A DNA stretch of 7,702 nucleotides, taken from NCBI GenBank assembly GCA_030593785.1, contig JAUVGM010000102.1, positions 1 to 7,702 on the forward strand, read 5' to 3'. The stretch is from Gammaproteobacteria bacterium (GTDB lineage Bacteria; Pseudomonadota; Gammaproteobacteria; UBA6429; Thiohalophilaceae). Shown piece by piece: positions 1 to 7,088 of this stretch. The notes under the pieces were generated by a model. That model saw only the letters and a program-made list of their open reading frames with translations. It was not told the origin of the DNA and did not search any database. A program made the translations under genes and the position numbers. How positions within the stretch are numbered: position 1 is the stretch's first letter; every line of letters begins with the position of its first letter.

Positions 1-1932
1 GATAATCCCGAAGTTCCCGATAGTGAATATGACCGCTTACTTAATGAATTAAGTAATATCGAACAACAATACCCTGAATTAATTACAACTGACTCACCAA
101 CTCAACGTGTTGGTGCGACACCACTGGATTCTTTTTCGGAAGTTCAACATGAAGTGCCTATGTTATCTCTGGGTAATGCATTTTCAGAAAAGGATATGAA
201 TGATTTTGATCGACGTGTCCGAGAGGGCGTTGAAAATGAAAGTATTGAATATGCAGCAGAACCAAAATTGGATGGTTTAGCTATCAGTCTTCTATATGAG
301 AAGGGTTTATTAGTTCGTGCCGCGACACGTGGTGATGGTCGCACTGGAGAAGATGTCACTTTAAATATAAGGACCATTGATGCTATTCCCTTAAAGCTCC
401 GCGAGAAGAATTTTCCAGAATTAATTGAAGTTCGCGGTGAAGTTGTGATGCCAAAATCAGGCTTTGATAAACTAAATCGCCAACAACTAAAAAAGGGCGA
501 AAAACCTTTTGTAAACCCAAGAAATGCTGCTGCAGGTTCGTTACGTCAACTTGATCCTAGAGTAACAGCAACACGTCCTTTATCATTTTATAGTTATGGT
601 GTTGGCTTGATTAAAGGCATGACTCCTCCGAATAAGCATAGTGAAATGATGGAGAAATTGAAGTCCTGGGGGATGCGTATTAATCCGGAAAGCCAGGTTG
701 TTAAAGGACAGAAAGGTTGTAACGCCTATTATGAAAAATTAGCAGAAAAACGTAATGATTTGCCTGATGAAATTGATGGTATTGTTTATAAAGTTAATGA
801 TATTAAATTTCAAAATATTCTTGGTTTTGTTTCCCGTGCACCACGTTGGGCTATTGCCCGTAAGTTTCCTGCACAAGAAGAAATGACAACATTACTTGAT
901 ATAGATATTCAAGTAGGACGTACCGGGGCGTTAACACCTGTTGCTCGTTTAGAGCCAGTGTTCGTCGGTGGTGTAACAGTCAGTAATGCCACGCTACATA
1001 ATCAGGATGAAATTGACCGGCTCGATGTACGAGCAGGGGATACAGTCATTGTACGCAGAGCGGGTGATGTTATTCCGCAAATTGTAAGTGTTGTAAAATC
1101 AAAACGTAAAGGCAAGCCCCGACGTTTTTATTTACCTGATACTTGTCCCGTTTGTGGTTCAGAAACAGCTCGTTTTGAGGATGAAGTCGTCACATTTTGT
1201 ACCGGTGGATTATATTGTGAAGCACAACGTAAAGAAGCGATTAAACATTTTGCTTCTCGTCGAGCAATGAATGTAGATGGACTCGGAGATAAGTTGGTAG
1301 AGCAATTAGTTGATGAAGGTCTTGTTCACACTATCGCAGATCTATATAAACTTGATTTAGAGAAATTGATAAGCCTTGATCGTTTAGGTGAAAAGTCAGC
1401 AAAGAATCTTTTAATGTCTTTAGATAAAAGTAAAAAAACAACTCTTGCTCGATTTGTGTTTTCTTTAGGTATTCATAGTATTGGTGAAACGACAGCACAA
1501 ACATTGGCTAATCATTTTTTATCGTTAGAAAACATCATGAATGCAGAGGAAGAAAAGCTATTAGCCGTTCCCGATGTTGGACCTATTGTTGCTGAAAATT
1601 TAATGACCTTTTTTAATCAGGCTCATAATATTGAAGTGGTTGAACAACTAATTTCTGTTGGTATTAGTTGGACAGAAATTAAAAAGAAAAGTCAGAGTGA
1701 ACTACCTTTAGCCGGCAAAACATTTGTTGTTACCGGTACGCTTGAGACTATGGGACGAAATGAAGCAAAAGCAGCATTACAAAATCTAGGTGCAAAAGTA
1801 TCGGGTAGTGTATCGAAAAAAACCGATTATGTAGTCGTTGGTGAAAATCCAGGTTCCAAAGCAGCCAAGGCTTCTGATTTAGGTGTTAGTATATTGGATG
1901 AAAAAGCATTTATTAAATTATTATTGCAGTAA
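1..1932 (+). CDS. ligA: NAD+-dependent DNA ligase LigA (5'-truncated by window edge)
   Basis: LigA seals nicks in duplex DNA using NAD+, joining Okazaki fragments and finishing repair in the cytoplasm. The frame is open from base 1 (DNPEVPDSEYDRL), matching the E. coli protein from about residue 26, so roughly 25 N-terminal residues are missing; an apparent GTG start at 154 is internal. In the 643 visible codons the order is: adenylation domain with KLDG (AMP-accepting Lys at codon 89, bases 265-267), OB fold (about 290-370), four-Cys zinc finger (Cys codons 382, 385, 400, 406), helix-hairpin-helix region (about 407-555) and a complete C-terminal BRCT domain (about 567-643) with the VSKKTDYVVVGENPGSK stretch. 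All key residues are present, so the gene looks intact and functional. It ends with TAA. A TGCAGT/ACTGCA inverted repeat straddles the stop, but no T-run follows, so I do not call a terminator. Confidence 0.98.
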   Translation, partial: DNPEVPDSEYDRLLNELSNIEQQYPELITTDSPTQRVGATPLDSFSEVQHEVPMLSLGNAFSEKDMNDFDRRVREGVENESIEYAAEPKLDGLAISLLYEKGLLVRAATRGDGRTGEDVTLNIRTIDAIPLKLREKNFPELIEVRGEVVMPKSGFDKLNRQQLKKGEKPFVNPRNAAAGSLRQLDPRVTATRPLSFYSYGVGLIKGMTPPNKHSEMMEKLKSWGMRINPESQVVKGQKGCNAYYEKLAEKRNDLPDEIDGIVYKVNDIKFQNILGFVSRAPRWAIARKFPAQEEMTTLLDIDIQVGRTGALTPVARLEPVFVGGVTVSNATLHNQDEIDRLDVRAGDTVIVRRAGDVIPQIVSVVKSKRKGKPRRFYLPDTCPVCGSETARFEDEVVTFCTGGLYCEAQRKEAIKHFASRRAMNVDGLGDKLVEQLVDEGLVHTIADLYKLDLEKLISLDRLGEKSAKNLLMSLDKSKKTTLARFVFSLGIHSIGETTAQTLANHFLSLENIMNAEEEKLLAVPDVGPIVAENLMTFFNQAHNIEVVEQLISVGISWTEIKKKSQSELPLAGKTFVVTGTLETMGRNEAKAALQNLGAKVSGSVSKKTDYVVVGENPGSKAAKASDLGVSILDEKAFIKLLLQ

Positions 1933-1987
1933 AATTTCTAATAACTGCATAATACAGTAAAAATATATATTTATTGTTATAAGTGTA

Positions 1988-2018
1988 TTGCAAGATTATT
2001 ATTACAGAAATAAATAAT
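1988..2018 (+). promoter_or_regulatory. possible promoter upstream of the small STAS-like gene
   Basis: The AT-rich gap after ligA holds TTGCAA (1988-1993) as a -35-like element and AATAAT (2013-2018) as a -10-like element, 19 bases apart. Both match the sigma-70 consensus only partly and the spacing is long. In a region this AT-rich such matches arise by chance, so this is a weak call. It would drive the 2041 gene and perhaps the ABC genes behind it. Confidence 0.25.
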
Positions 2019-2030
2019 TTAACATTTGTT

Positions 2031-2037
2031 GAGAGAG
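2031..2037 (+). promoter_or_regulatory. Shine-Dalgarno-like GAGAGAG deciding the ATG start
   Basis: A purine run GAGAGAG ends 3 bases before the ATG at 2041; the GAG units lie 3 to 7 bases upstream of it. A TTG at 2026 in the same frame would have this run inside its coding region and has no purine-rich site of its own, so the ATG at 2041 is preferred. Confidence 0.5.
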
Positions 2038-2040
2038 AAA

Positions 2041-2445
2041 ATGGGAACGTACAAAACCAGAGTTATTGATAATATTATATGTGGAAAAATTACTGGTGAA
2101 TTAGATGCCTCACTTGCAAACGAATGGGTCGAAAAACTTGAAGAGCAGGAAGCTTCGACAAAAGAGACATTGCACCGGTTTTATGACGTTCGAGATATTA
2201 ACGCAGTGCATTTAAGTTTTGATGACCTCTGGAGCATTGCGCAACGGCGTTTAGATGCCTATAAGGCTGGAGATTCAAATTTGTCCGCTTTCTGGGTGAG
2301 TACACCTCTTAATTATGGTGTTGCCAGAATGTATCAGGCTTTAACTGATGGCACACCTTTTAAGATTGAGGTTTTATATAAATTAGAAGAAGTTGCAGAT
2401 TTTCTTGGTGTAGACAAAGAATTGCTGGAAGATGTTAGCTATTAA
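2041..2445 (+). CDS. small soluble protein, possibly STAS/SpoIIAA-like
   Basis: This 134-residue protein has no signal peptide and no membrane segment, so it is probably cytosolic. I do not recognise a named family with certainty. Its layout suggests a SpoIIAA/STAS-like alpha/beta fold: a short N-terminal strand pair (CGKITGELDASLANEWVEKL), a strand around residues 45-52 (HRFYDVRDI), a helix (LSFDDLWSIAQRRLDAYKAG), a strand (SAFWVSTPL), a helix (GVARMYQALTD), a strand (KIEVLYKL) and a final helix (EEVADFLGVDKELLED). Proteins of this shape are often small regulatory or lipid/partner-binding modules, but no function follows from that. I start it at ATG 2041 rather than the in-frame TTG at 2026 because of the purine run directly before the ATG. 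It lies 108 bp after ligA and 67 bp before the ABC ATPase gene, same strand, so co-transcription with the exporter is possible. Confidence 0.75.
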   Translation: MGTYKTRVIDNIICGKITGELDASLANEWVEKLEEQEASTKETLHRFYDVRDINAVHLSFDDLWSIAQRRLDAYKAGDSNLSAFWVSTPLNYGVARMYQALTDGTPFKIEVLYKLEEVADFLGVDKELLEDVSY

Positions 2446-2498
2446 TCCCGTCAGCAGTTTTACTTCATAATTAGTATCTCAAATTGAATTTAGACATT

Positions 2499-2504
2499 AA
2501 AGGA
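2499..2504 (+). promoter_or_regulatory. ribosome binding site AAAGGA for a TTG start
   Basis: AAAGGA lies 8 bases before the TTG at 2513. It supports TTG as the real start of the ABC ATPase: the Walker A and preceding strand are at the usual distance from this codon, and no ATG lies in frame at a better place. Confidence 0.7.
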
Positions 2505-2512
2505 CTTGCAGG

Positions 2513-3397
2513 TTGGCAACAGATTTATTGCAAATAAAAAACCTGGTTAAACATTATCCATCCGTTAAAGCTGTCAATGGTATCGATATCACTTTGCAAT
2601 CGGGTATTTGTTTTGGTTTGTTGGGTCCAAACGGTGCAGGTAAAACGACAACGGTCGAAATACTCGAGGGAATAAATCACGCTACTTCTGGCGAAATTCT
2701 TTACAAGGGAAAACCATTAGGTGATCAGTTTCGTAAAGAAGCCGGGATCATGTTCCAGTCCACGGCATTGCAAGACTATATTACGGTCCGTGAAACGTTA
2801 GAAATGTTTGCTAATTTTTATCCTCAGCATGCTGATCTGGATGTTCTAATTAAACGCTGTAATCTAAGTGAATATCTTGATCAAGATAATCGAGAATTAT
2901 CTGGTGGCCAACGTCAACGTTTGTTGTTAGCGATTGCTTTGGTTAACGATCCCGATATTATTTTTCTTGATGAACCTACAACAGGATTAGATCCGCAAGC
3001 TCGAAGAAATTTCTGGAACTTAATTAATGATATTAAATCAGAAGGTAAGACCGTTGTTCTAACAACACATTATATGGATGAGGCATATAACCTTTGTGAT
3101 GAAATCGCAATTATGGATCATGGTAAGATTATTGCGCAGGGCACACCAAAAGCCTTACTTGAAGAAAATTTCAATGATGTGGTATTGCAATTACCCAAAG
3201 CTGAATTAAAAGACTTTGATTTATCACCATATACGACTCATGAACGAAATGGACATATTGAAATTACGACTTGTAATGTTAATGAGGTAATATCATCATT
3301 AATAGAAAACAATATTTCACTTTCCCTTTTACAGATAAGACCCCGAACTTTAGATGATCTTTTTCTTGAGCTTACTGGAAAAGAACTAAGATCTTGA
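2513..3397 (+). CDS. ABC-2 type exporter, ATP-binding subunit
   Basis: This 294-residue ATPase powers an ABC-2 type export system together with the permease at 3599. It shows every expected nucleotide-binding motif: Walker A GPNGAGKTT (38-46), Q-loop Gln82 in MFQST, signature LSGGQ (129-133), Walker B IIFLDE (149-154), D-loop GLDPQ (158-162) and H-loop His186 in TTHYMDEAY. A C-terminal extension after about residue 215 ends in RPRTLDDLFLELTGKELR, typical of the multidrug/antibiotic/lipid exporter (DrrA/CcmA/YadG-like) group. The start is TTG, backed by AAAGGA 8 bases upstream. The substrate cannot be told from the sequence. The gap to the permease gene is unusually long for this kind of pair (201 bp) because a palindromic repeat lies in it. 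The protein is complete, with nothing missing at the active site. Confidence 0.95.
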   Translation: MATDLLQIKNLVKHYPSVKAVNGIDITLQSGICFGLLGPNGAGKTTTVEILEGINHATSGEILYKGKPLGDQFRKEAGIMFQSTALQDYITVRETLEMFANFYPQHADLDVLIKRCNLSEYLDQDNRELSGGQRQRLLLAIALVNDPDIIFLDEPTTGLDPQARRNFWNLINDIKSEGKTVVLTTHYMDEAYNLCDEIAIMDHGKIIAQGTPKALLEENFNDVVLQLPKAELKDFDLSPYTTHERNGHIEITTCNVNEVISSLIENNISLSLLQIRPRTLDDLFLELTGKELRS

Positions 3398-3429
3398 AAA
3401 TAATATACATCATTAATCAAACCAATACC

Positions 3430-3579
3430 TGTTATTGCGGTGAGCCTTTAGCTGCGAGTAAAACGTGGCAGACTAGCGAAGCAATCTCTGAGCTAAGTTT
3501 CATATTCATGAGATTGCGTCAGTCACCTTGTTCCTTCACCTCAAGGGTACTTGTCACTTTGTTCGGGCGCGCAATGACA
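3430..3579. repeat. 150-bp nested palindromic intergenic repeat (MITE-like)
   Basis: The element begins TGTTATTGCG (3430-3439) and ends CGCAATGACA (3570-3579); these ends are inverted copies matching 9 of 10. Inside, GCAATCTC (3481-3488) and GAGATTGC (3510-3517) are perfect inverted copies with a 21-base loop. Read from either end, each arm starts TGTYATTGCG and finishes GCAATCTC, so the whole is a palindrome within a palindrome with arms of about 59 and 70 bases. Pieces such as AGCGAAGCAATCTC and CGTGGCA resemble the widespread GTCATTGCGAGC...GAAGCAATC class of bacterial interspersed repeats known to me from other genomes. It encodes no convincing protein. AACCA occurs just outside each end (3420-3424 and 3586-3590), a possible but weak target duplication. 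It lies between two genes of one operon, so it will be transcribed and can fold in the mRNA. Confidence 0.75.
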
Positions 3580-3598
3580 TTACTTAACCAGGTAAAAC

Positions 3599-4618
3599 AT
3601 GTCGTTTAAACGTTTTTTAGCTTTGTTTGTTACACGTAATAAAGAGTTTTTACGTGACCGTTCTTCTTTGAGCTGGAATATTCTCATGCCTGTTTTGATT
3701 GTGGCGGGGTTTTCTTTTGCTTTCTCAGGTGATATTGGTAAGCAGTTTAAAGTGGGCGTCATTAATGAAACTTCTGCAACCATACAAGCAAAAGCTTTTC
3801 TAAACTTAAAGCACATTGAATTTTATTCTGTTGATATTTCTGATAGCGCAATTTCACATTCAATTAAAAAGGTTCAGCGTCATCAAGTGGATATGTTGCT
3901 GGATGCTGAAAAGCAACAATACTGGATTAATACTGAATCACCCAGTGGTTATCTTGTTGAAAAAATTCTATTAGGTTCAGACAAGAAAACCTTTAAAAAA
4001 CAAACTGTGAGCGGCAAACAGATTCGATATATTGACTGGGTTATCCCCGGGATTTTATCGATGAACATGATGTTTAGTGCTTTGTTTGGAGTTGGTTTTG
4101 TTATTGTCCGTTATCGAAAAAATGGAATGCTTAAAAGGTTAAAAGCTACACCGATCACTGCTTTTGAGTATTTGTCAGCACAAATCGCATCGAGAATGAT
4201 TTTAATCATGGTGGTAACTGCATTTGTTTTTTATGGAACACATTTCTTTGTTGATTTTGTAATGAACGGATCACATTTAAATTTATTTTTAGTATTTGCG
4301 CTAGGTGCTTTGAGTATGATCAGTTTAGGTTTGATTATTGCTGCTAGAATTACAAGCGAAGAAACGGCGGGCGGCTTACTTAATTTATTTAGTTGGCCGA
4401 TGATGTTTTTTTCCGGAGTCTGGTTTTCACTTGAGGGGGCTGCACCAGTAATGCAAAACATCGCAGAAATATTTCCTCTTACTCATGTTACGGCTGCTGC
4501 TCGCGCTGTTATGATTGATGGCTCAAGTTTAGTTGATATTAGTTACCATTTAATAATACTTACCGTTCAAAGTGTCGTATTTTTGTTGTTTGGTGCATGG
4601 TTTTTTAAGTGGGATTGA
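3599..4618 (+). CDS. ABC-2 type exporter, membrane permease subunit
   Basis: This 339-residue inner-membrane protein is the transport subunit for the ATPase at 2513. Predicted helices by hydrophobicity: about 26-43, 149-170, 198-220, 228-250, 258-278 and 316-336. Between the first and second is a periplasmic stretch of about 100 residues (45-145), the standard ABC-2 layout of the YhgE/DrrB/YadH-like group. The cytoplasmic loop RYRKNGMLKRLKATPI (171-186) is the conserved coupling segment, and PMMFFSGVWF (267-276) with FPLTHVTAAARAVM (292-305) is the family's C-terminal signature. The ATG at 3599 has a short CAGG about 7 bases upstream. That site lies only about 10 bases past the palindromic repeat, so a hairpin there could influence translation. 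The gene ends inside the convergent deacetylase gene, overlapping it by 14 bp. Substrate unknown. Confidence 0.93.
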   Translation: MSFKRFLALFVTRNKEFLRDRSSLSWNILMPVLIVAGFSFAFSGDIGKQFKVGVINETSATIQAKAFLNLKHIEFYSVDISDSAISHSIKKVQRHQVDMLLDAEKQQYWINTESPSGYLVEKILLGSDKKTFKKQTVSGKQIRYIDWVIPGILSMNMMFSALFGVGFVIVRYRKNGMLKRLKATPITAFEYLSAQIASRMILIMVVTAFVFYGTHFFVDFVMNGSHLNLFLVFALGALSMISLGLIIAARITSEETAGGLLNLFSWPMMFFSGVWFSLEGAAPVMQNIAEIFPLTHVTAAARAVMIDGSSLVDISYHLIILTVQSVVFLLFGAWFFKWD

Positions 4619-5247
4619 TTTTTGATATTGCTTTAAGTTCAAAACCACTCTTAATTAATTCTTGTATAAAACTTTCCAGACTTGCTAAAAAAACATCTGT
4701 TTGCTGATGTGAGTCATGTAATAAAATAATGTCGCCACTTTTTATTTTGTGAAATTTCCTCTGCCATATTTCTTTAGTAAATGTTGTTGTCGTATCAAAA
4801 AAACGATGCTGCCACATAACTGGCTTTTCATTTTTTTCTTTCATTATCAATCTTAGTTCTGGTGTGCGAATTCCAACAGGTGGTCTAAACCCAACGGAAG
4901 GTTTGCCTGAATTGTTAAGAACTATCAATTCACCTTTATCTATCCATTTACTTAATGCAGTTTTTCCTTTGAAGAAGATGGTTGTACTGTGATCAATAGA
5001 ATGATTTCCAATTGAGTGGCCATCCTCAAGAATTCGATTGAATACATCCATGTTTTCGCTGATGTTATTTCCTATAACAAAAAAAGTCGCTTTTGCGTTG
5101 TGTTTATTTAATATCTCCAGGACTTTAGGGGTGCAATATGAATTTTGGTCCATCATCAAAGGTTAAATATATCGTTTTATCATTCGATGTGATGTTTCGA
5201 AAGCAGGGGCCGACAATAAAATCGCTTATAATATTAAATAGATGCAT
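4605..5247 (-). pseudogene. NodB-type polysaccharide deacetylase, frameshifted near N-terminus
   Basis: Family members remove N- or O-acetyl groups from polysaccharides such as chitin oligomers, peptidoglycan or exopolysaccharide, using a metal held by Asp-His-His. Reading from ATG at 5247 gives MHLFNIISDF...KTIYLTFDDGP and then meets a stop (TAA, 5127-5125) after 40 codons. The rest of the domain is open one frame over, from 5159 to the TAA at 4605. Removing one A from the AAAA run (TTTT at 5143-5146 on the plus strand) restores a 213-residue protein reading TFDDGPNSYCTPKVLEIL. Motifs in that joined protein: TFDDGP (29-34, catalytic and metal Asp), HSIDH (82-86, metal His pair), FRPPVG (120-125, usually FRPPYG) and LLHD (175-178). 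There is no signal peptide and no clear Shine-Dalgarno sequence at 5247. The 184-residue piece alone, from 5159, would lack the catalytic Asp pair and should be inactive. It may be a real pseudogene or a one-base sequencing error. Confidence 0.85.
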
Positions 5248-5285
5248 GATTTATACAATATCTATCTTTATAATTTTTTATAAAT

Positions 5286-5313
5286 AAAAAAGCCCCAATA
5301 GAGGGGCTTTTTT
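5286..5313 (-). terminator. bidirectional rho-independent terminator after ppiC
   Basis: AAAAAAGCCCC (5286-5296), a six-base loop AATAGA and GGGGCTTTTTT (5303-5313) form an 11-bp perfect stem whose A/T halves act as the T-run on either strand. It lies 18 bases past the ppiC stop on the minus strand, so its main job is to end the yciB-yciI-ppiC transcript. It also means the deacetylase gene beyond it would need its own promoter. Confidence 0.92.
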
Positions 5314-5331
5314 AAAACAGCTGGATTGTAA

Positions 5332-6132
5332 TTATTTAACTTCAATCTTTGCTTTATTGCGTAATTTAATCACGTATTCTTTTAAACGTTGAGTTTGTAT
5401 TAGTTGTTGGATTTGACTTTTAACTTCATCAAAATCTCTTAACTGTCGCTTGCGTGACTCTTCAAGTTTAATGATGTGATATCCAAATTGTGTTTTAACG
5501 GGCTTTTGGCTATGCGTACCTTGTTTTTGCTTTTTAATTGCTTTAGCAAAAGGTGCTGGCATCGCTTCAGACACAAACCAGCCTAAATCACCACCTTCTT
5601 TTGCTGATGAACCAATGGATTCTTCTTTTGCTACTTCTTCAAAGTTTGCACCATCATTAAGTTTTTTAATCAGTTCTTTTGCTTTTGCTTCGTCTTTAAC
5701 CTGGATTTGGCGAGCCTTATATTCCTTAGGATCGGCGCCAGCAATATTTTTGTCATAAAATGCTTTTAATTCTTTCTCTTTCACAGGTTTTGCTGCAGGA
5801 GATCGAGCTATGAGTGCCTGAATAAGTAGATTGTTTTTTTGTTGTTCAAGCAATGCTGCAATTTTTTTATCTTTATGTAGCTTTTGTTTCTTAGCTTGTT
5901 GTAAAAGAACCTCACGATTGATCAGTTCATCTAAAATCATTTGGCGGTTAACAGGCGCTTGTTTCCCTTGTGGGTTTCTGGCTTGGAGTTGTTTCAAGTG
6001 AGCTCGGTATTGTTTTTGAGTTATTTTTTTACCATTAACCGCTGCGACTGATTTTGAATCTAACGCATAAACAGAGCCTGCAGATAAAGTAGCAATTAAA
6101 AAACCGGCTACACTTAATGTAAATTTGTTCAT
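5332..6132 (-). CDS. exported PpiC/SurA-like peptidyl-prolyl isomerase (parvulin)
   Basis: This 266-residue protein is a periplasmic foldase or chaperone of the parvulin class, which assists folding of exported and outer-membrane proteins. Residues 1-23 form a signal peptide (MNKF, hydrophobic core, VYA cleavage before L24). Residues 28-130 are a helical SurA-type N-domain with VAAVNGKKIT and LDELINREVL, as in this family. Residues 135-225 are one rotamase domain with GGDLGWF (180-186) and FGYHIIKLEE (216-225). The first motif, normally ARHILV, reads ARQIQV, so Gln142 replaces the usual His, while His219 remains. A short Lys-rich helical tail follows. The ATG at 6132 has AAGGA (6140-6144) 7 bases upstream. 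It lies 27 bp after yciI and is followed by a strong terminator, so it is the last gene of its unit. Confidence 0.93.
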   Translation of the reverse strand: MNKFTLSVAGFLIATLSAGSVYALDSKSVAAVNGKKITQKQYRAHLKQLQARNPQGKQAPVNRQMILDELINREVLLQQAKKQKLHKDKKIAALLEQQKNNLLIQALIARSPAAKPVKEKELKAFYDKNIAGADPKEYKARQIQVKDEAKAKELIKKLNDGANFEEVAKEESIGSSAKEGGDLGWFVSEAMPAPFAKAIKKQKQGTHSQKPVKTQFGYHIIKLEESRKRQLRDFDEVKSQIQQLIQTQRLKEYVIKLRNKAKIEVK

Positions 6133-6159
6133 TTTATTTTCCTTAATAACTTTTAAATT

Positions 6160-6459
6160 TCAGGGTAAGACTTTTTTAAATGGTTTAACTATTACAGACT
6201 CATATGCGCCTGATTGAATATATGGATCGTTATCTGCCCATTCTTGAGCGTCTTCTAATGATTCAAATTCTGCGACAACTAATGAACCAGTAAAGCCTGC
6301 TGGACCGGGCTCATTATTATCAATGGCTGGGTGGGGACCAGCAAGAATAAGACGGCCTTGTTCTTTTAATTTTTCCAGGCGTTCGATATGTGCAGGTCGA
6401 ACGGATAATCTTTTATCAAGACTATTTTCTACATCTTGTGAAATGATTGCGTATAACAT
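6160..6459 (-). CDS. yciI: YciI family protein
   Basis: This 99-residue cytosolic protein belongs to the YciI-like family, ferredoxin-like alpha/beta barrels of mostly unknown role; some relatives are dehalogenase- or muconolactone-isomerase-like. The family pattern is complete: RPAHIERLEKLKEQGRL (21-37, with the conserved His24), AGPHPA (40-45), GSLVVAEFES (58-67), and the DPY motif (78-80) followed by a Pro in VKPF. Its length is that of the family. Its ATG begins one base after the TAA of yciB (TAA-A-ATG) and has only a weak purine-rich site, so translation is probably coupled to yciB. In many gammaproteobacteria yciI stands between the yciB (septation protein A) gene and ppiC, often with a bolA-like gene too; no bolA gene is present here. 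Precise biochemical function is not known. Confidence 0.93.
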   Translation of the reverse strand: MLYAIISQDVENSLDKRLSVRPAHIERLEKLKEQGRLILAGPHPAIDNNEPGPAGFTGSLVVAEFESLEDAQEWADNDPYIQSGAYESVIVKPFKKVLP

Positions 6460-6460
6460 T

Positions 6461-7057
6461 TTATTCAGCTTCTTCTTTTAGTTTGGTTTCTTCTTCATTG
6501 TTTATTTCTGTCTTCTCATCCGGCATATGTTTTGCGAGAAAAATTGCCTGAAGAATAACAAATAAAACGGTCAGTCCTAGCATGCCGTAGGTTTTAAAAT
6601 CGACCCAGGTTGAAAGGTCATAGTTAAATGCAACGTACAAGTTTGCAAACCCCATCGCAGTAAAGAAAGCAACCCAAGCATAATTTAGCTTATGCCAAAC
6701 TGTTTCTGGTAATTCAACTGCATGAGCCATCATTCTTTTTACAAAGGGTTTATCACCAATAAATTGGCTACCCAGGAACGCAATAGCAAACATCCAGTTT
6801 ACTGCTGTTGGTTTCCATTTAATAAAGAACGGATCTTTTAGAATTAATGTCGCACCACCTAATACAGTAATTAGCACTAGTGTGATGATGTGCATCTTTT
6901 CAACACGTTTGTTTTTAAGCCAGAAGAGAAAGACTTGTAGTATGGTTGCGATAATGGCAACGGCGGTTGCTGCAAGTACACCTTCTTGTGGATCATCGTA
7001 AAATTTAAAGGTAAGAAAAAATAGTGCGATGGGAAAAAAATCAAATAAAAACTTCAT
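6461..7057 (-). CDS. yciB: inner membrane protein YciB (septation protein A / IspZ family)
   Basis: YciB is an inner-membrane protein implicated in cell envelope synthesis and septum formation; in E. coli it interacts with elongation and division proteins. The 198-residue sequence starts MKFLFDFFPIALFF, a hallmark of the family, and carries KWKPTAVNW (80-88), LGSQFIGDKPFVKRMM (95-110), LPETVWHKLNYAW (116-128) and ANLYVAF (138-144), all characteristic. Hydrophobic segments are at about 3-18, 26-46, 56-73, 85-100, 126-145 and 155-175. After about residue 178 comes a charged tail rich in Glu and Lys, making the protein longer than the E. coli one (179 residues as I recall). It is the first gene of the presumed yciB-yciI-ppiC unit, with a long leader containing a hairpin. 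The Shine-Dalgarno sequence is weak (GAGAAG, well upstream), but the start agrees with the family. Confidence 0.95.
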   Translation of the reverse strand: MKFLFDFFPIALFFLTFKFYDDPQEGVLAATAVAIIATILQVFLFWLKNKRVEKMHIITLVLITVLGGATLILKDPFFIKWKPTAVNWMFAIAFLGSQFIGDKPFVKRMMAHAVELPETVWHKLNYAWVAFFTAMGFANLYVAFNYDLSTWVDFKTYGMLGLTVLFVILQAIFLAKHMPDEKTEINNEEETKLKEEAE

Positions 7058-7088
7058 AGTTAAAAATCACTTCTCTAATTAAAATAAT

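Noticed and set aside
154..1932. GTG at 154 as the start of ligA
   Set aside because: The same frame is open back to base 1 and matches LigA throughout, so 154 is an internal Val codon.
1925..1949. TGCAGT / ACTGCA inverted repeat at the ligA stop as a terminator
   Set aside because: Only six base pairs with a 13-base loop and no T-run behind it.
3394..3609. 71-codon plus-strand frame starting in the last codons of the ATPase gene
   Set aside because: It runs through the palindromic repeat, has no ribosome site, and its composition is just the translated repeat.
4231..4461. Minus-strand 76-codon frame inside the permease gene
   Set aside because: It is a mirror of a well-supported membrane protein and shows no features of its own; the same holds for the frames at 144-377, 3238-3420 and 3580-3816.
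4605..5159. Intact 184-residue deacetylase starting at TTG 5159
   Set aside because: This start removes the TFDDGP motif, which lies in the next frame directly at the same bases; the longer frameshifted reading explains the sequence better.
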